Shown in pieces: positions 14,803-21,965 of a DNA stretch of 25,702 bases; position 1 is the first letter of the stretch, and each line of letters begins with the position of its first letter. This stretch comes from Bordetella parapertussis. Lineage in GTDB: Bacteria > Pseudomonadota > Gammaproteobacteria > Burkholderiales > Burkholderiaceae_D. A program made the translations under genes and the position numbers. The DNA is taken from positions 1 to 25,702 of the forward strand of contig CAMBJI010000002.1 of NCBI GenBank assembly GCA_945867725.1, read 5' to 3'. Under the pieces are notes generated by a model, which saw only the letters and a list, made by a program, of their open reading frames with translations, was not told where the DNA came from and did no database searches.

Positions 14803-15113
14803 TTGGCAGCCTGATACAGCCGTTCATTCCCTGTTTTTCCTTAAAACGCCTCCTTACGGGGGCGTTTTTTCTTTTCGGTGACCTGTAAATTATCCACCCC
14901 GCCCCCAGCTAAGGCTTAGAGTTTCCAATGGCGCTGCACCGTTTCGGGGTGATGACCTTGGATTCCCGTTAAAATCGAGCCCTTGAAGCCGGTTTTCTCA
15001 GGCTGCTGTCCGAGTAAGCGTGTATTTGCCGGCCGCTTAAGGAAACTTGCTCTCAGCCTGTGACGCACCCGCTGTCCGTGCACAGGTTTCACCGACTCTC
15101 TGGAAGGTTTTCG
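14803..15113 (+). other. Intergenic region amtB-gshA
   Basis: The first 70 bases hold the amtB terminator. The remaining stretch to 15113 should contain the promoter and leader of gshA. I see a TAAAAT (14970-14975), but no convincing -35 element at the right distance. The gshA ribosome binding site GGAAGG lies six bases before its ATG. No tRNA, small gene or riboswitch could be recognised. Confidence 0.5.
14843..14870 (+). terminator. Intrinsic terminator after amtB
   Basis: An 11-bp stem, AAAACGCCTCC (14843-14853) with GGGGGCGTTTT (14858-14868), has a four-base TTAC loop, one T-G wobble and a run of six T. It closes the torF-glnK-amtB operon and separates it from the gsh-pts cluster. Confidence 0.9.
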
Positions 15114-16412
15114 ATGGTTCCCCACTTGGTTACGGCTCTCAACGGCCCTTTGCTCGAGCTCGAGAAGAAAAGTCTCGCGGCGACCCCGGCGATTGAGCGC
15201 TGGTTTCGTCTTGAATGGCAGGAGCACACCCCGCCATTTTATTGCTCGGTTGACCTGCGCAACTCGGGCTTCAAGCTCGCACCGGTCGATACCAATCTTT
15301 TTCCGGGCGGCTTCAACAACCTCGCGACAGAGATGCTGCCGCTGGCAATACAGGCGGCGATGGCAGCCATCGATAAATACTGTCCTGATGCAAAAAATCT
15401 GCTGCTGATTCCCGAGCGGCACACGCGCAATACCTTTTATCTGCAAAATATTGCGCGTCTGATGCAGATTTTTCGTCAGACCGGCCTGAATGTTCGACTA
15501 GGTAGTCTGTCGGAGGAAGTGAAAGAGCCCACGCTGATCGAGCTGCCCGACGGCAGCAGCATCACACTTGAGCCGCTGGAGCGGCTGAGCAACGGTCGTC
15601 GTTTGGGTCTGAAGAATTTCGATCCCTGCACTATTCTGCTCAACAACGATTTGTCGTCCGGCATACCCGCCATTCTTGAAAACCTGCATGAGCAGACTTT
15701 GCTGCCGCCGCTTCATGCGGGTTGGGCAGTACGTCGCAAGACACAGCACTTCGCGGCCTATGACGAAGTGGTCAAGAAATTTTGCAAGCTGATTGATATC
15801 GATCCGTGGATGCTCAATCCCTACTTCGGAAAGTGTACGGGCATTAATTTTCATGAGCGCACCGGTGAGGATTGTCTGACCAGTACTGTCGATACCGTAC
15901 TGACCAAGATTCGCAAGAAATACAAAGAGTACGGTATCAAGGAAACCCCTTTCGTCATCGTCAAAGCCGATGCCGGCACCTATGGCATGGGCATCATGAC
16001 CGTGCGCGATGCCAGTGAGGTCGTCGATCTCAATCGCAAACAGCGCAATAAAATGTCCGTGATCAAAGAGGGCATGGAAGTCTCCGACGTCATCATTCAG
16101 GAAGGTGTGCATACCTTCGAGCACATCAATGACGCTGTCGCCGAGCCCGTGGTGTACATGGTTGACCGTTATGTGGTCGGTGGTTTCTACCGCGTGCATG
16201 CCGAGCGCGGGATCGATGAAAACCTGAATGCGCCTGGCGCGCATTTCGTGCCGCTCGCATTCGAGCAACAGCATGCGTTGCCGGATCTTGCTGCCAAGCC
16301 CGGTACCGCAGCGCCAAACCGGTTTTACATGTACGGTGTGGTCGCCCGACTGGCGTTACTGGCAGCGTCGGTAGAACTCGAAAAAACCGACCCTAATCCG
16401 GAAGAGTATTGA
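15114..16412 (+). CDS. gshA: Glutamate-cysteine ligase, proteobacterial GshA type
   Basis: This 432-residue enzyme belongs to the glutamate-cysteine ligase family of beta- and some other proteobacteria, distinct from the E. coli GshA fold. Recognisable family segments are MVPHLVTALNGPLLELE at the start, RWFRLEWQEHTPPFYCSVDL, DTNLFPGGFNNL and VIVKADAGTYGMGIMTV, the last resembling an ATP-grasp nucleotide-binding strand. It makes gamma-glutamylcysteine from glutamate and cysteine with ATP, the committed step of glutathione synthesis. I start at the ATG at 15114 because family proteins begin there and GGAAGG lies six bases upstream; a GTG at 15060 would add 18 unsupported residues. gshB follows after ten bases, so the two steps are made together. 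Confidence 0.93.
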   Translation: MVPHLVTALNGPLLELEKKSLAATPAIERWFRLEWQEHTPPFYCSVDLRNSGFKLAPVDTNLFPGGFNNLATEMLPLAIQAAMAAIDKYCPDAKNLLLIPERHTRNTFYLQNIARLMQIFRQTGLNVRLGSLSEEVKEPTLIELPDGSSITLEPLERLSNGRRLGLKNFDPCTILLNNDLSSGIPAILENLHEQTLLPPLHAGWAVRRKTQHFAAYDEVVKKFCKLIDIDPWMLNPYFGKCTGINFHERTGEDCLTSTVDTVLTKIRKKYKEYGIKETPFVIVKADAGTYGMGIMTVRDASEVVDLNRKQRNKMSVIKEGMEVSDVIIQEGVHTFEHINDAVAEPVVYMVDRYVVGGFYRVHAERGIDENLNAPGAHFVPLAFEQQHALPDLAAKPGTAAPNRFYMYGVVARLALLAASVELEKTDPNPEEY

Positions 16413-16422
16413 GTCGCCCTTC

Positions 16423-17370
16423 ATGAAAATCGCATTCGCGGCGGACGCGCTATCCAGCTTCAAGATTGCCAAGGACTCTACCTACGCGATGATGGTGGAA
16501 GCTGCAGGGCGCGGGCATGAAATTCACGCGTTCAGTCACGCAGATTTGATATTTGATGGGGCTGGTGTGAAAGCCGCTATCGCCCGCGTCAATCTCACTG
16601 GCGATACGGGCGCGTGGTACCGCGCTGAAGCGCCGATGCTGCAATCACTGAGCGCCTTTGATGCAGTCGTCGAGCGCACTGATCCGCCGTTCAACATGCA
16701 GTACATCTACGCGACCTATCTGCTGCAGCGCGCAGAAGCCGAAGGCGCGCGCGTGTTCAACCGGCCACAGGCGATTCGTGACCACAATGAAAAACTGGCG
16801 ATCACAGGTTTTCCTGAATTCATCGCCCCCACGCTGGTGACCAGCGAAACTGCACCGATACGCGCATTTCACCAGCAGCATCGCGACATCATTCTCAAGC
16901 CCCTCGATGGCATGGGCGGTGCAGGAATCTTCCGCGTGGGCAGCGATGGAATGAACCTCGGTTCCATCATCGAAACCCTGACTGATAACGGCACCCGCAC
17001 CATCATGGCCCAGCGCTACATTCCCGAGATCGTGCATGGTGACAAGCGCGTGTTGCTGATTGGTGGCGAGGTCGTCCCCTACTGCCTGGCCCGGGTGCCG
17101 CAGGCTGGGGAGGTACGTGGCAATCTGGCCGCCGGCGGCACTGGGATTGCGATGCCTTTGTCTGATCGCGAGCGGCAGATCGCCGAAGCGCTCGCACCGG
17201 AATTGTATTCGCGCGGATTATTACTGGTAGGATTGGATGTGATTGGTAATTACCTCACTGAAGTCAATGTGACCAGCCCAACCTGCTTTCAAGAGATCAT
17301 GCAGCAAACGGGTTGTAACGTTGCCAGCATGTTCATTGATGCGCTGGAAAAAGCCAGCGGACGAGCGTAG
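16423..17370 (+). CDS. gshB: Glutathione synthetase
   Basis: A full-length 315-residue ATP-grasp enzyme that adds glycine to gamma-glutamylcysteine. Visible family features are the N-terminal FAADALSSFKIAKDSTYAMM, the substrate-binding VVERTDPPFNMQYIYATYLL, the phosphate loop in ILKPLDGMGGAGIFRV, RVLLIGGEVVPYCLARVP with the following RGNLAAGGTG, and the C-terminal metal-binding VNVTSPTCFQEI. It is 10 bases behind gshA without a terminator. The next gene encodes a PTS EIIA protein 74 bases downstream, an order conserved in many betaproteobacteria. No truncation or missing catalytic residue was seen. Confidence 0.96.
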   Translation: MKIAFAADALSSFKIAKDSTYAMMVEAAGRGHEIHAFSHADLIFDGAGVKAAIARVNLTGDTGAWYRAEAPMLQSLSAFDAVVERTDPPFNMQYIYATYLLQRAEAEGARVFNRPQAIRDHNEKLAITGFPEFIAPTLVTSETAPIRAFHQQHRDIILKPLDGMGGAGIFRVGSDGMNLGSIIETLTDNGTRTIMAQRYIPEIVHGDKRVLLIGGEVVPYCLARVPQAGEVRGNLAAGGTGIAMPLSDRERQIAEALAPELYSRGLLLVGLDVIGNYLTEVNVTSPTCFQEIMQQTGCNVASMFIDALEKASGRA

Positions 17371-17444
17371 ATTTAAAAGCATAAATCGCGCATTATTTTT
17401 TGACCACTGCGGTTCATGCCGCAACTACAAACGTATTGCAGGCA

Positions 17445-17852
17445 ATGGTAGGCATTCTTCTTCTGACACATGCACCACTGGGCCAAGCCTTCATTGAGGC
17501 GGCCAATCATGTCTTTCGCAGTCCGCCTGCGCAGGTGGAGGCGATCGATGTGGTCGCCGATCAGGATCCCGAAGAAGTGCGGCGCTTAGCCTGCGAGGCA
17601 ATCGGGCGCATTAATGACGGCGGCGGCGTATTGGTGATTACGGATGTGATGGGCGGAACGCCCTCGAACTGCACCCTATCACTATGCGTTCCGGGTGAAG
17701 TTGAAGTCATTGCAGGCATCAGCCTGCCCATGCTGTTGCGTGCGATCACGTATCGCCACAATACGCTGGATGTAACCGTTGAGATGGCACTCGCTGGTGG
17801 TCAGAGTGGTGCGTGCCGTGTCGACAATCGCGTGCGCCTTGCAACTAATTAA
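17445..17852 (+). CDS. PTS EIIA component, mannose family
   Basis: A 135-residue single-domain EIIA of the mannose/sorbose family. The phosphorylated histidine is His9 (ILLLTHAPLG), and VLVITDVMGGTPSN is the second family signature. In a transport PTS it would pass phosphate from HPr to EIIB, but no EIIB, EIIC or EIID gene is present here, so a regulatory role is more likely. I chose the ATG at 17445 because it places the histidine at position 9, as is usual; a TTG at 17400 would add 15 residues. The ribosome binding site is weak. The gene is followed after 19 bases by ptsH and lies behind gshB. Confidence 0.9.
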   Translation: MVGILLLTHAPLGQAFIEAANHVFRSPPAQVEAIDVVADQDPEEVRRLACEAIGRINDGGGVLVITDVMGGTPSNCTLSLCVPGEVEVIAGISLPMLLRAITYRHNTLDVTVEMALAGGQSGACRVDNRVRLATN

Positions 17853-17871
17853 ACCACTACATAATAAAAAT

Positions 17872-18141
17872 ATGATCAGCAAAGAAATTGAAATCATTAA
17901 CAAGCTCGGTCTTCATGCGCGCGCATCGGCCAAGCTTACTCAGCTCGCTGCCAAATACCAGAGCGAAGTCTGGATGACGCGCAATCAGCGTCGAGTGAAT
18001 GCAAAATCCATTATGGGCGTCATGATGCTAGCGGCTGGTAAGGGTGCGGTCGTCACGCTCGAGGCCGATGGTCCGGATGAACAGGTTTGTTTTGATGCGC
18101 TGGTGCAGTTGATCGAGGCGCGCTTTGGCGAGAGCGAATAG
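17872..18141 (+). CDS. ptsH: Phosphocarrier protein HPr
   Basis: The 89-residue protein carries the EI-dependent phosphorylation site His15 (NKLGLHARAS) and the regulatory Ser46 (NAKSIMGVMML), which is the target of HPr kinase/phosphatase in bacteria that have HprK. Both residues are intact, so dual regulation is possible; an hprK gene is not in the window. The AT-rich leader (ACATAATAAAAAT) before the ATG contains no Shine-Dalgarno sequence, which is unusual for a gene whose product is normally abundant; translation may depend on an unstructured leader. It lies between the EIIA gene and ptsI. Confidence 0.96.
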   Translation: MISKEIEIINKLGLHARASAKLTQLAAKYQSEVWMTRNQRRVNAKSIMGVMMLAAGKGAVVTLEADGPDEQVCFDALVQLIEARFGESE

Positions 18142-18206
18142 ACGAAAGCTCATTCAAACTCATTCGCAAAGCAGTGCGCTTCTATAAATTTTGAATTGAT
18201 GATCTG

Positions 18207-19958
18207 ATGGCTTCCTTCACTCTGCATGGCATTCCGGTATCGCGTGGCATTGCGATTGGCCGCGCGCACCTGCTCAGGCCGGCGGCACGGGACGTCAAGC
18301 ATTATCTTGTGGCAGAAGAAAAAGTCGAAGCCGAAGTCGCTCGCCTCACCGCAGCGATCAATGCCGTCAATGAGGAGCTGCAGACAGTGCGGCGCGATCT
18401 ACCGCCCGATGCACCTTCCGAGCTGGCCGCTTTCATTGATGTGCACGCGCTGATTCTGGCCGACCCCATCATTGCGGAACATCCGCTCAAGATCATCCGC
18501 AGCCGACATTACAACGCCGAGTGGGCGCTGCTCACACAGATTGATGAGTTGTCCGCGCAGTTCGATGAAATTGAAGATGCCTATCTGCGGGAACGCAAGA
18601 ATGACATTCTGCAAGTTGGCGAGCGCATACTCAAGCAACTGACCGGTAGCGCCAGCACGCTGCCAACTCCGACGGACAGCGGCGAGACCAGCGCTCAGAT
18701 GATCGTCGTCGCCCACGATATCTCACCGGCTGACATGCTGCAGTTCCGCGATCGCGCCTTTGTCGGTTTTGTCACCGATCTGGGTGGTCAAAACTCGCAC
18801 ACGGCTATTGTCGCCCGCAGTCTCGATATACCAGCGGCAGTCGGTATGTCGAATGCGTCGGCGCTGATTTCCGAAGATGACTGGATCATCATTGATGGCG
18901 ACGCTGGCATTGTCATTGTCGATCCTGCGCCTATTGTGCTTGAGCAGTATCGCGAGAGTCAGAGTCAACTTCTTAGAGAACGAAAAAAGCTCGGCAAGCT
19001 GCGCAAGACCCCGGCCATCACACGCGATGGAACGCACATTCATCTGCTGGCCAATATCGAATTGCCTGAGGATTGTGCTGGCGCGCTTGACGCTGGCGCG
19101 GTGGGTGTCGGGCTCTTCCGTTCCGAATTCCTTTTCATGGGCCGCACAGGCCATGCCGCCAAGTTGCCCTCCGAAGATGAGCAGTTTGAGTCCTATCGCA
19201 AGGCTGTCGTCGCGATGAAGGGCCGGCCCGTCACTATCAGGACACTGGATGTCGGCGCCGACAAGCCGCTCGACAAGGACGAAGAAACGTCGCTCAATCC
19301 CGCGCTCGGTTTGCGCGCCATTCGCTATTGCCTGTCAGAGCCGCAGATGTTCCTCACGCAGTTGCGCGCCATTTTGCGTGCCTCGGCCTATGGCCCCATC
19401 AATCTGCTGATTCCCATGCTCGCGCATGCATTCGAAATTGATCAGACGCTGTTGCTCATCGAGCAGGCCAAAGCGCAGTTGCGCGACGCAAAAAAGAAAT
19501 TCGATGCGGATATACCGGTTGGCGCAATGATTGAAATTCCGGCAGCAGCGCTCACACTGCCGCTCTTCATCAAGCGATTGGATTTTCTATCGATAGGTAC
19601 TAACGATCTTATCCAGTACACGCTGGCGATTGATCGTGTCGATCATGAGGTCGCGCATCTCTACAACCCGCTGCATCCGGCCGTGCTGCAATTGCTGGCC
19701 ATGACGATTTCTGCCGGCGCCAAAGCAGACATCCCGGTGGCTGTCTGCGGCGAGGTTGCGGGTGATATCAAGCTCACTCGGTTGCTGCTCGGGCTTGGTT
19801 TGCGTGAATTTTCCATGCATCCGGCACAGCTGCTCGCGGTAAAACAGGAAATTCTCAACAGCGACATCAGCTTGCTTGAGCCACCCGTGAAAAAAATCTT
19901 ACGCAATTACGAGGCGGTCGCGATCGCAGAGGCCGTGGAGCGTCTGCGGGCCTTGTAA
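18207..19958 (+). CDS. ptsI: Phosphoenolpyruvate-protein phosphotransferase (PTS Enzyme I)
   Basis: A 583-residue Enzyme I. It starts the phosphorelay by taking phosphate from phosphoenolpyruvate onto His198 (GGQNSHTAIVARSLDIPA) and passing it to HPr. The N-terminal HPr-binding and phosphohistidine domains are followed by the TIM-barrel PEP-binding domain, with GLFRSEFLFM, TIRTLDVGADKPL, IGTNDLIQYTLAIDR and the catalytic Cys514 in VAVCGEVAGD. Length is typical. It follows ptsH by 65 bases, a gap that contains a TATAAA (18184-18189) with no convincing -35 and a twice-repeated CTCATTC. It ends the glutathione-PTS cluster; metX with its own promoter follows. Confidence 0.97.
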   Translation: MASFTLHGIPVSRGIAIGRAHLLRPAARDVKHYLVAEEKVEAEVARLTAAINAVNEELQTVRRDLPPDAPSELAAFIDVHALILADPIIAEHPLKIIRSRHYNAEWALLTQIDELSAQFDEIEDAYLRERKNDILQVGERILKQLTGSASTLPTPTDSGETSAQMIVVAHDISPADMLQFRDRAFVGFVTDLGGQNSHTAIVARSLDIPAAVGMSNASALISEDDWIIIDGDAGIVIVDPAPIVLEQYRESQSQLLRERKKLGKLRKTPAITRDGTHIHLLANIELPEDCAGALDAGAVGVGLFRSEFLFMGRTGHAAKLPSEDEQFESYRKAVVAMKGRPVTIRTLDVGADKPLDKDEETSLNPALGLRAIRYCLSEPQMFLTQLRAILRASAYGPINLLIPMLAHAFEIDQTLLLIEQAKAQLRDAKKKFDADIPVGAMIEIPAAALTLPLFIKRLDFLSIGTNDLIQYTLAIDRVDHEVAHLYNPLHPAVLQLLAMTISAGAKADIPVAVCGEVAGDIKLTRLLLGLGLREFSMHPAQLLAVKQEILNSDISLLEPPVKKILRNYEAVAIAEAVERLRAL

Positions 19959-19988
19959 CGCACGAGCCGCGGTATCCTAAAGCCTCGT

Positions 19989-20017
19989 TTGACGCTGAGC
20001 CCCGACTTCGCTATCCT
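19989..20017 (+). promoter_or_regulatory. Sigma-70 promoter of metX-metW
   Basis: TTGACG (19989-19994, five of six) and TATCCT (20012-20017, four of six) are separated by exactly 17 bases. The predicted start, about 20022-20025, falls directly at the 5' edge of the riboswitch P1 stem, so promoter and aptamer support each other. Confidence 0.7.
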
Positions 20018-20020
20018 TGC

Positions 20021-20092
20021 GCACTTGCGCCGATTTGACCTTAGCTTGCGGGCGCAAGGGACTTTCCCTAATAAATACGGCTAAAGCGAGCT
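20021..20092 (+). promoter_or_regulatory. SAM-II-type riboswitch upstream of metX
   Basis: The region shows the SAM-II H-type pseudoknot. P1 pairs TTGCGCC (20025-20031) with GGCGCAA (20051-20057). The loop opens with the conserved GATTTG (20032-20037). The 3' part carries the invariant-looking AATAAATACGGCTAAAG (20070-20086). The pseudoknot helix pairs AGCTTGC (20043-20049) with GCGAGCT (20086-20092), seven base pairs with one G-U wobble. A small extra hairpin, GGGA-CTT-TCCC (20058-20068), sits between P1 and the AATAAA segment and is not part of the minimal SAM-II core. SAM-II elements bind S-adenosylmethionine and switch off methionine-synthesis genes; here the target is metX. The ligand is assigned from the motif and the target gene. 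Confidence 0.87.
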
Positions 20093-20112
20093 CGAATCGA
20101 CTCTCCGAATTC

Positions 20113-20146
20113 AGCCCGACCAGCCAAATGCTCTCGGGCTTTTTTA
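20113..20146 (+). terminator. Riboswitch-controlled intrinsic terminator before metX
   Basis: AGCCCGA (20113-20119) pairs with TCGGGCT (20134-20140) around a 14-base loop, and seven T residues (20140-20146) follow. It lies between the SAM-II aptamer and the metX ATG at 20160, so it is positioned to stop transcription when SAM is bound. Its 5' arm can alternatively pair with aptamer bases 20044-20053. Confidence 0.85.
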
Positions 20147-20159
20147 TTTTCGGTTCCAG

Positions 20160-21320
20160 ATGAAATCCATAGGCATCGTTACGCCACAGTCCATGCACTT
20201 CAAGCAGCCGCTACCGCTGCAAAGTGGTGCCGTTTTGTCCGATTACACGCTGGTCTATGAAACCTACGGCACGCTCAATGCCGATGCTTCCAATGCCGTG
20301 CTGGTGTGCCATGCGCTCAATGCCTCGCATCATGTGGCTGGCGTTTACGAAGGTCAGCCCAAAAGCACAGGCTGGTGGGACAACATGGTCGGCCCCGGCA
20401 AGGCGCTGGATACCAATCGATTTTTTGTCATCGGCGTCAACAATCTCGGCTCCTGTTTCGGTTCGACCGGACCGATGCATACCAATCCAGCCACTGGCAA
20501 ACCCTACGGCGCATCCTTTCCCGTTGTGACCGTCGAAGACTGGGTACACGCCCAGGCGCGGCTGGCTGATGCGTTAGGTATACGGCAGTTCGCCGCCGTG
20601 ATGGGCGGATCGCTCGGTGGTATGCAGGCGCTCGCCTGGAGCATGTTGTATCCAAGCCGTGTCGCGCATTGTGTGGTGATAGCTTCCACACCCAAGCTAA
20701 GCGCGCAGAACATCGCCTTCAATGATGTCGCCCGTCAGGCCATACTCACCGATCCGGATTTTCATGACGGCGACTTTTACGCGCATGGTGTCGTGCCCAA
20801 GCGTGGCCTGCGTGTGGCGCGCATGATCGGTCACATTACCTATTTGTCCGATGACGACATGGCTGAAAAATTCGGTCGTGATTTGCGCGGGGATGACTAT
20901 CAGTTTGGCTTTGGTGTCGATTTTGAGATCGAGTCTTATTTGCGCTATCAGGGTGACAAATTTTCCGAGTACTTCGATGCCAACACCTATCTTTTGATTA
21001 CCAAGGCACTGGATTATTTCGATCCGGCGCGCACATTTAACGGTGATCTCTCTGCGGCTTTGGCCAATATACAAGCAGAATTTCTGCTGGTCTCTTTCAT
21101 GACGGATTGGCGATTTGCGCCTGAGCGCAGTCGCGAAATTGTGCAGGCGCTGGTCAAGAATGACAGACGTGTCAGCTATGCCGAAATCGATGCGCCGCAT
21201 GGTCACGATGCTTTTCTGTTGGATGATCCCCGCTACATGGCCGTCGTTGGTTCTTACTACGACAGGATTTGGCAGGGATTGTCGGCGCTGCCGCTCGCGG
21301 CGCAAAGAGAGGCCGCATGA
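20160..21320 (+). CDS. metX: Homoserine O-acyltransferase MetX (acetyl- or succinyl-)
   Basis: A 386-residue alpha/beta-hydrolase-fold enzyme that activates homoserine for methionine synthesis. The catalytic triad is visible: Ser151 ([13 protein letters not shown]), Asp316 ([16 protein letters not shown]) and His349 (HGHDAFLL). The [12 protein letters not shown] segment is a family signature. MetX enzymes use acetyl-CoA or succinyl-CoA. Many proteobacterial members adjacent to metW are annotated as succinyltransferases that need MetW, and the [10 protein letters not shown] context here is consistent with that group, but I cannot settle the acyl donor from sequence alone. Expression is predicted to be under the SAM-II riboswitch and terminator in its leader. 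The ribosome binding site before the ATG is weak. metW overlaps the stop by four bases. Confidence 0.95.
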   Translation: MKSIGIVTPQSMHFKQPLPLQSGAVLSDYTLVYETYGTLNADASNAVLVCHALNASHHVAGVYEGQPKSTGWWDNMVGPGKALDTNRFFVIGVNNLGSCFGSTGPMHTNPATGKPYGASFPVVTVEDWVHAQARLADALGIRQFAAVMGGSLGGMQALAWSMLYPSRVAHCVVIASTPKLSAQNIAFNDVARQAILTDPDFHDGDFYAHGVVPKRGLRVARMIGHITYLSDDDMAEKFGRDLRGDDYQFGFGVDFEIESYLRYQGDKFSEYFDANTYLLITKALDYFDPARTFNGDLSAALANIQAEFLLVSFMTDWRFAPERSREIVQALVKNDRRVSYAEIDAPHGHDAFLLDDPRYMAVVGSYYDRIWQGLSALPLAAQREAA

Positions 21321-21922
21321 TCACGCAGCGCTTTGCCGGTCTGCGTGCAGACCTTGCCTTCATCGCTCACTGGGTGTCACCTGCATCGCGCGTACTGGAT
21401 CTGGGTTGCGGTGACGGTGCCATGCTCGAATACCTGCAGGTCGATAAACAATGCAGCGGCTATGGTGTTGAAATCGATGATGCGTACATCCCGCGTTGTG
21501 TGCAGCGCGGCGTCTCGGTCATTCAGCAAGATATGGAAGGCGGTCTGGCCATGTTTGCCGATGACGCTTTTGACACGGTCTTGTGTCTGTCTGCGCTGCA
21601 GATGATGAAAAACGTCGAGGGCGTGCTGCGGGATATCACGCGCGTCGGGCGTGAGGCAATTGTCTCTTTCCCGAATTTTGCGCACTGGCCGCATCGCGTA
21701 GCACTGCTGACGGGTCGCATGCCCGTTTCCGAGAGTCTGCCGCATGCCTGGTACGACACGCCGAATCTACGTTGCGCGACGATCAGTGATTTTGAGGAAC
21801 TTGCTGTCGAAGTTGGTCTCGAAGTACTTGAGTGTGTCGCGCTGCGTGACGATGGAACGCCGGTTACTTTTCTTCCAAACTGGCGCGGCAGCCTCGCAGT
21901 TTTCCGTCTCCGCAAGCGATGA
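21317..21922 (+). CDS. metW: Methionine biosynthesis protein MetW
   Basis: A 201-residue class I methyltransferase-fold protein with motif [16 protein letters not shown] and an acidic [13 protein letters not shown]. Further family signatures are [34 protein letters not shown], taken in two blocks around residues 115-150. MetW works with MetX in methionine synthesis and, in several proteobacteria, is required for MetX activity; a methyl-transfer reaction has not been established. The ATG at 21317 overlaps the metX stop (ATGA), with GAGAGG just upstream, indicating translational coupling and shared control by the SAM-II leader. The frame stays open further upstream within metX, but that part is not MetW-like. 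Confidence 0.95.
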   Translation: MITQRFAGLRADLAFIAHWVSPASRVLDLGCGDGAMLEYLQVDKQCSGYGVEIDDAYIPRCVQRGVSVIQQDMEGGLAMFADDAFDTVLCLSALQMMKNVEGVLRDITRVGREAIVSFPNFAHWPHRVALLTGRMPVSESLPHAWYDTPNLRCATISDFEELAVEVGLEVLECVALRDDGTPVTFLPNWRGSLAVFRLRKR

Positions 21923-21965
21923 TCTCGTTCTCTCGAATGCTCCCGCTTTCTTTTAAAGATAACGC

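Noticed and set aside
15498-16274. 258-residue open frame on the minus strand inside gshA
   Set aside because: It is antisense to a fully conserved gshA; the protein has no recognisable family pattern and no ribosome site. Codon-bias shadow.
17407-17422. TGCGG-TTCATG-CCGCA hairpin before the EIIA gene as a regulatory RNA element
   Set aside because: Only five base pairs, with no T-tract and no link to the start codon; too short to support a claim.
20697-21305. 202-residue open frame on the minus strand inside metX
   Set aside because: Antisense shadow of metX, which carries an intact catalytic triad in its own frame.
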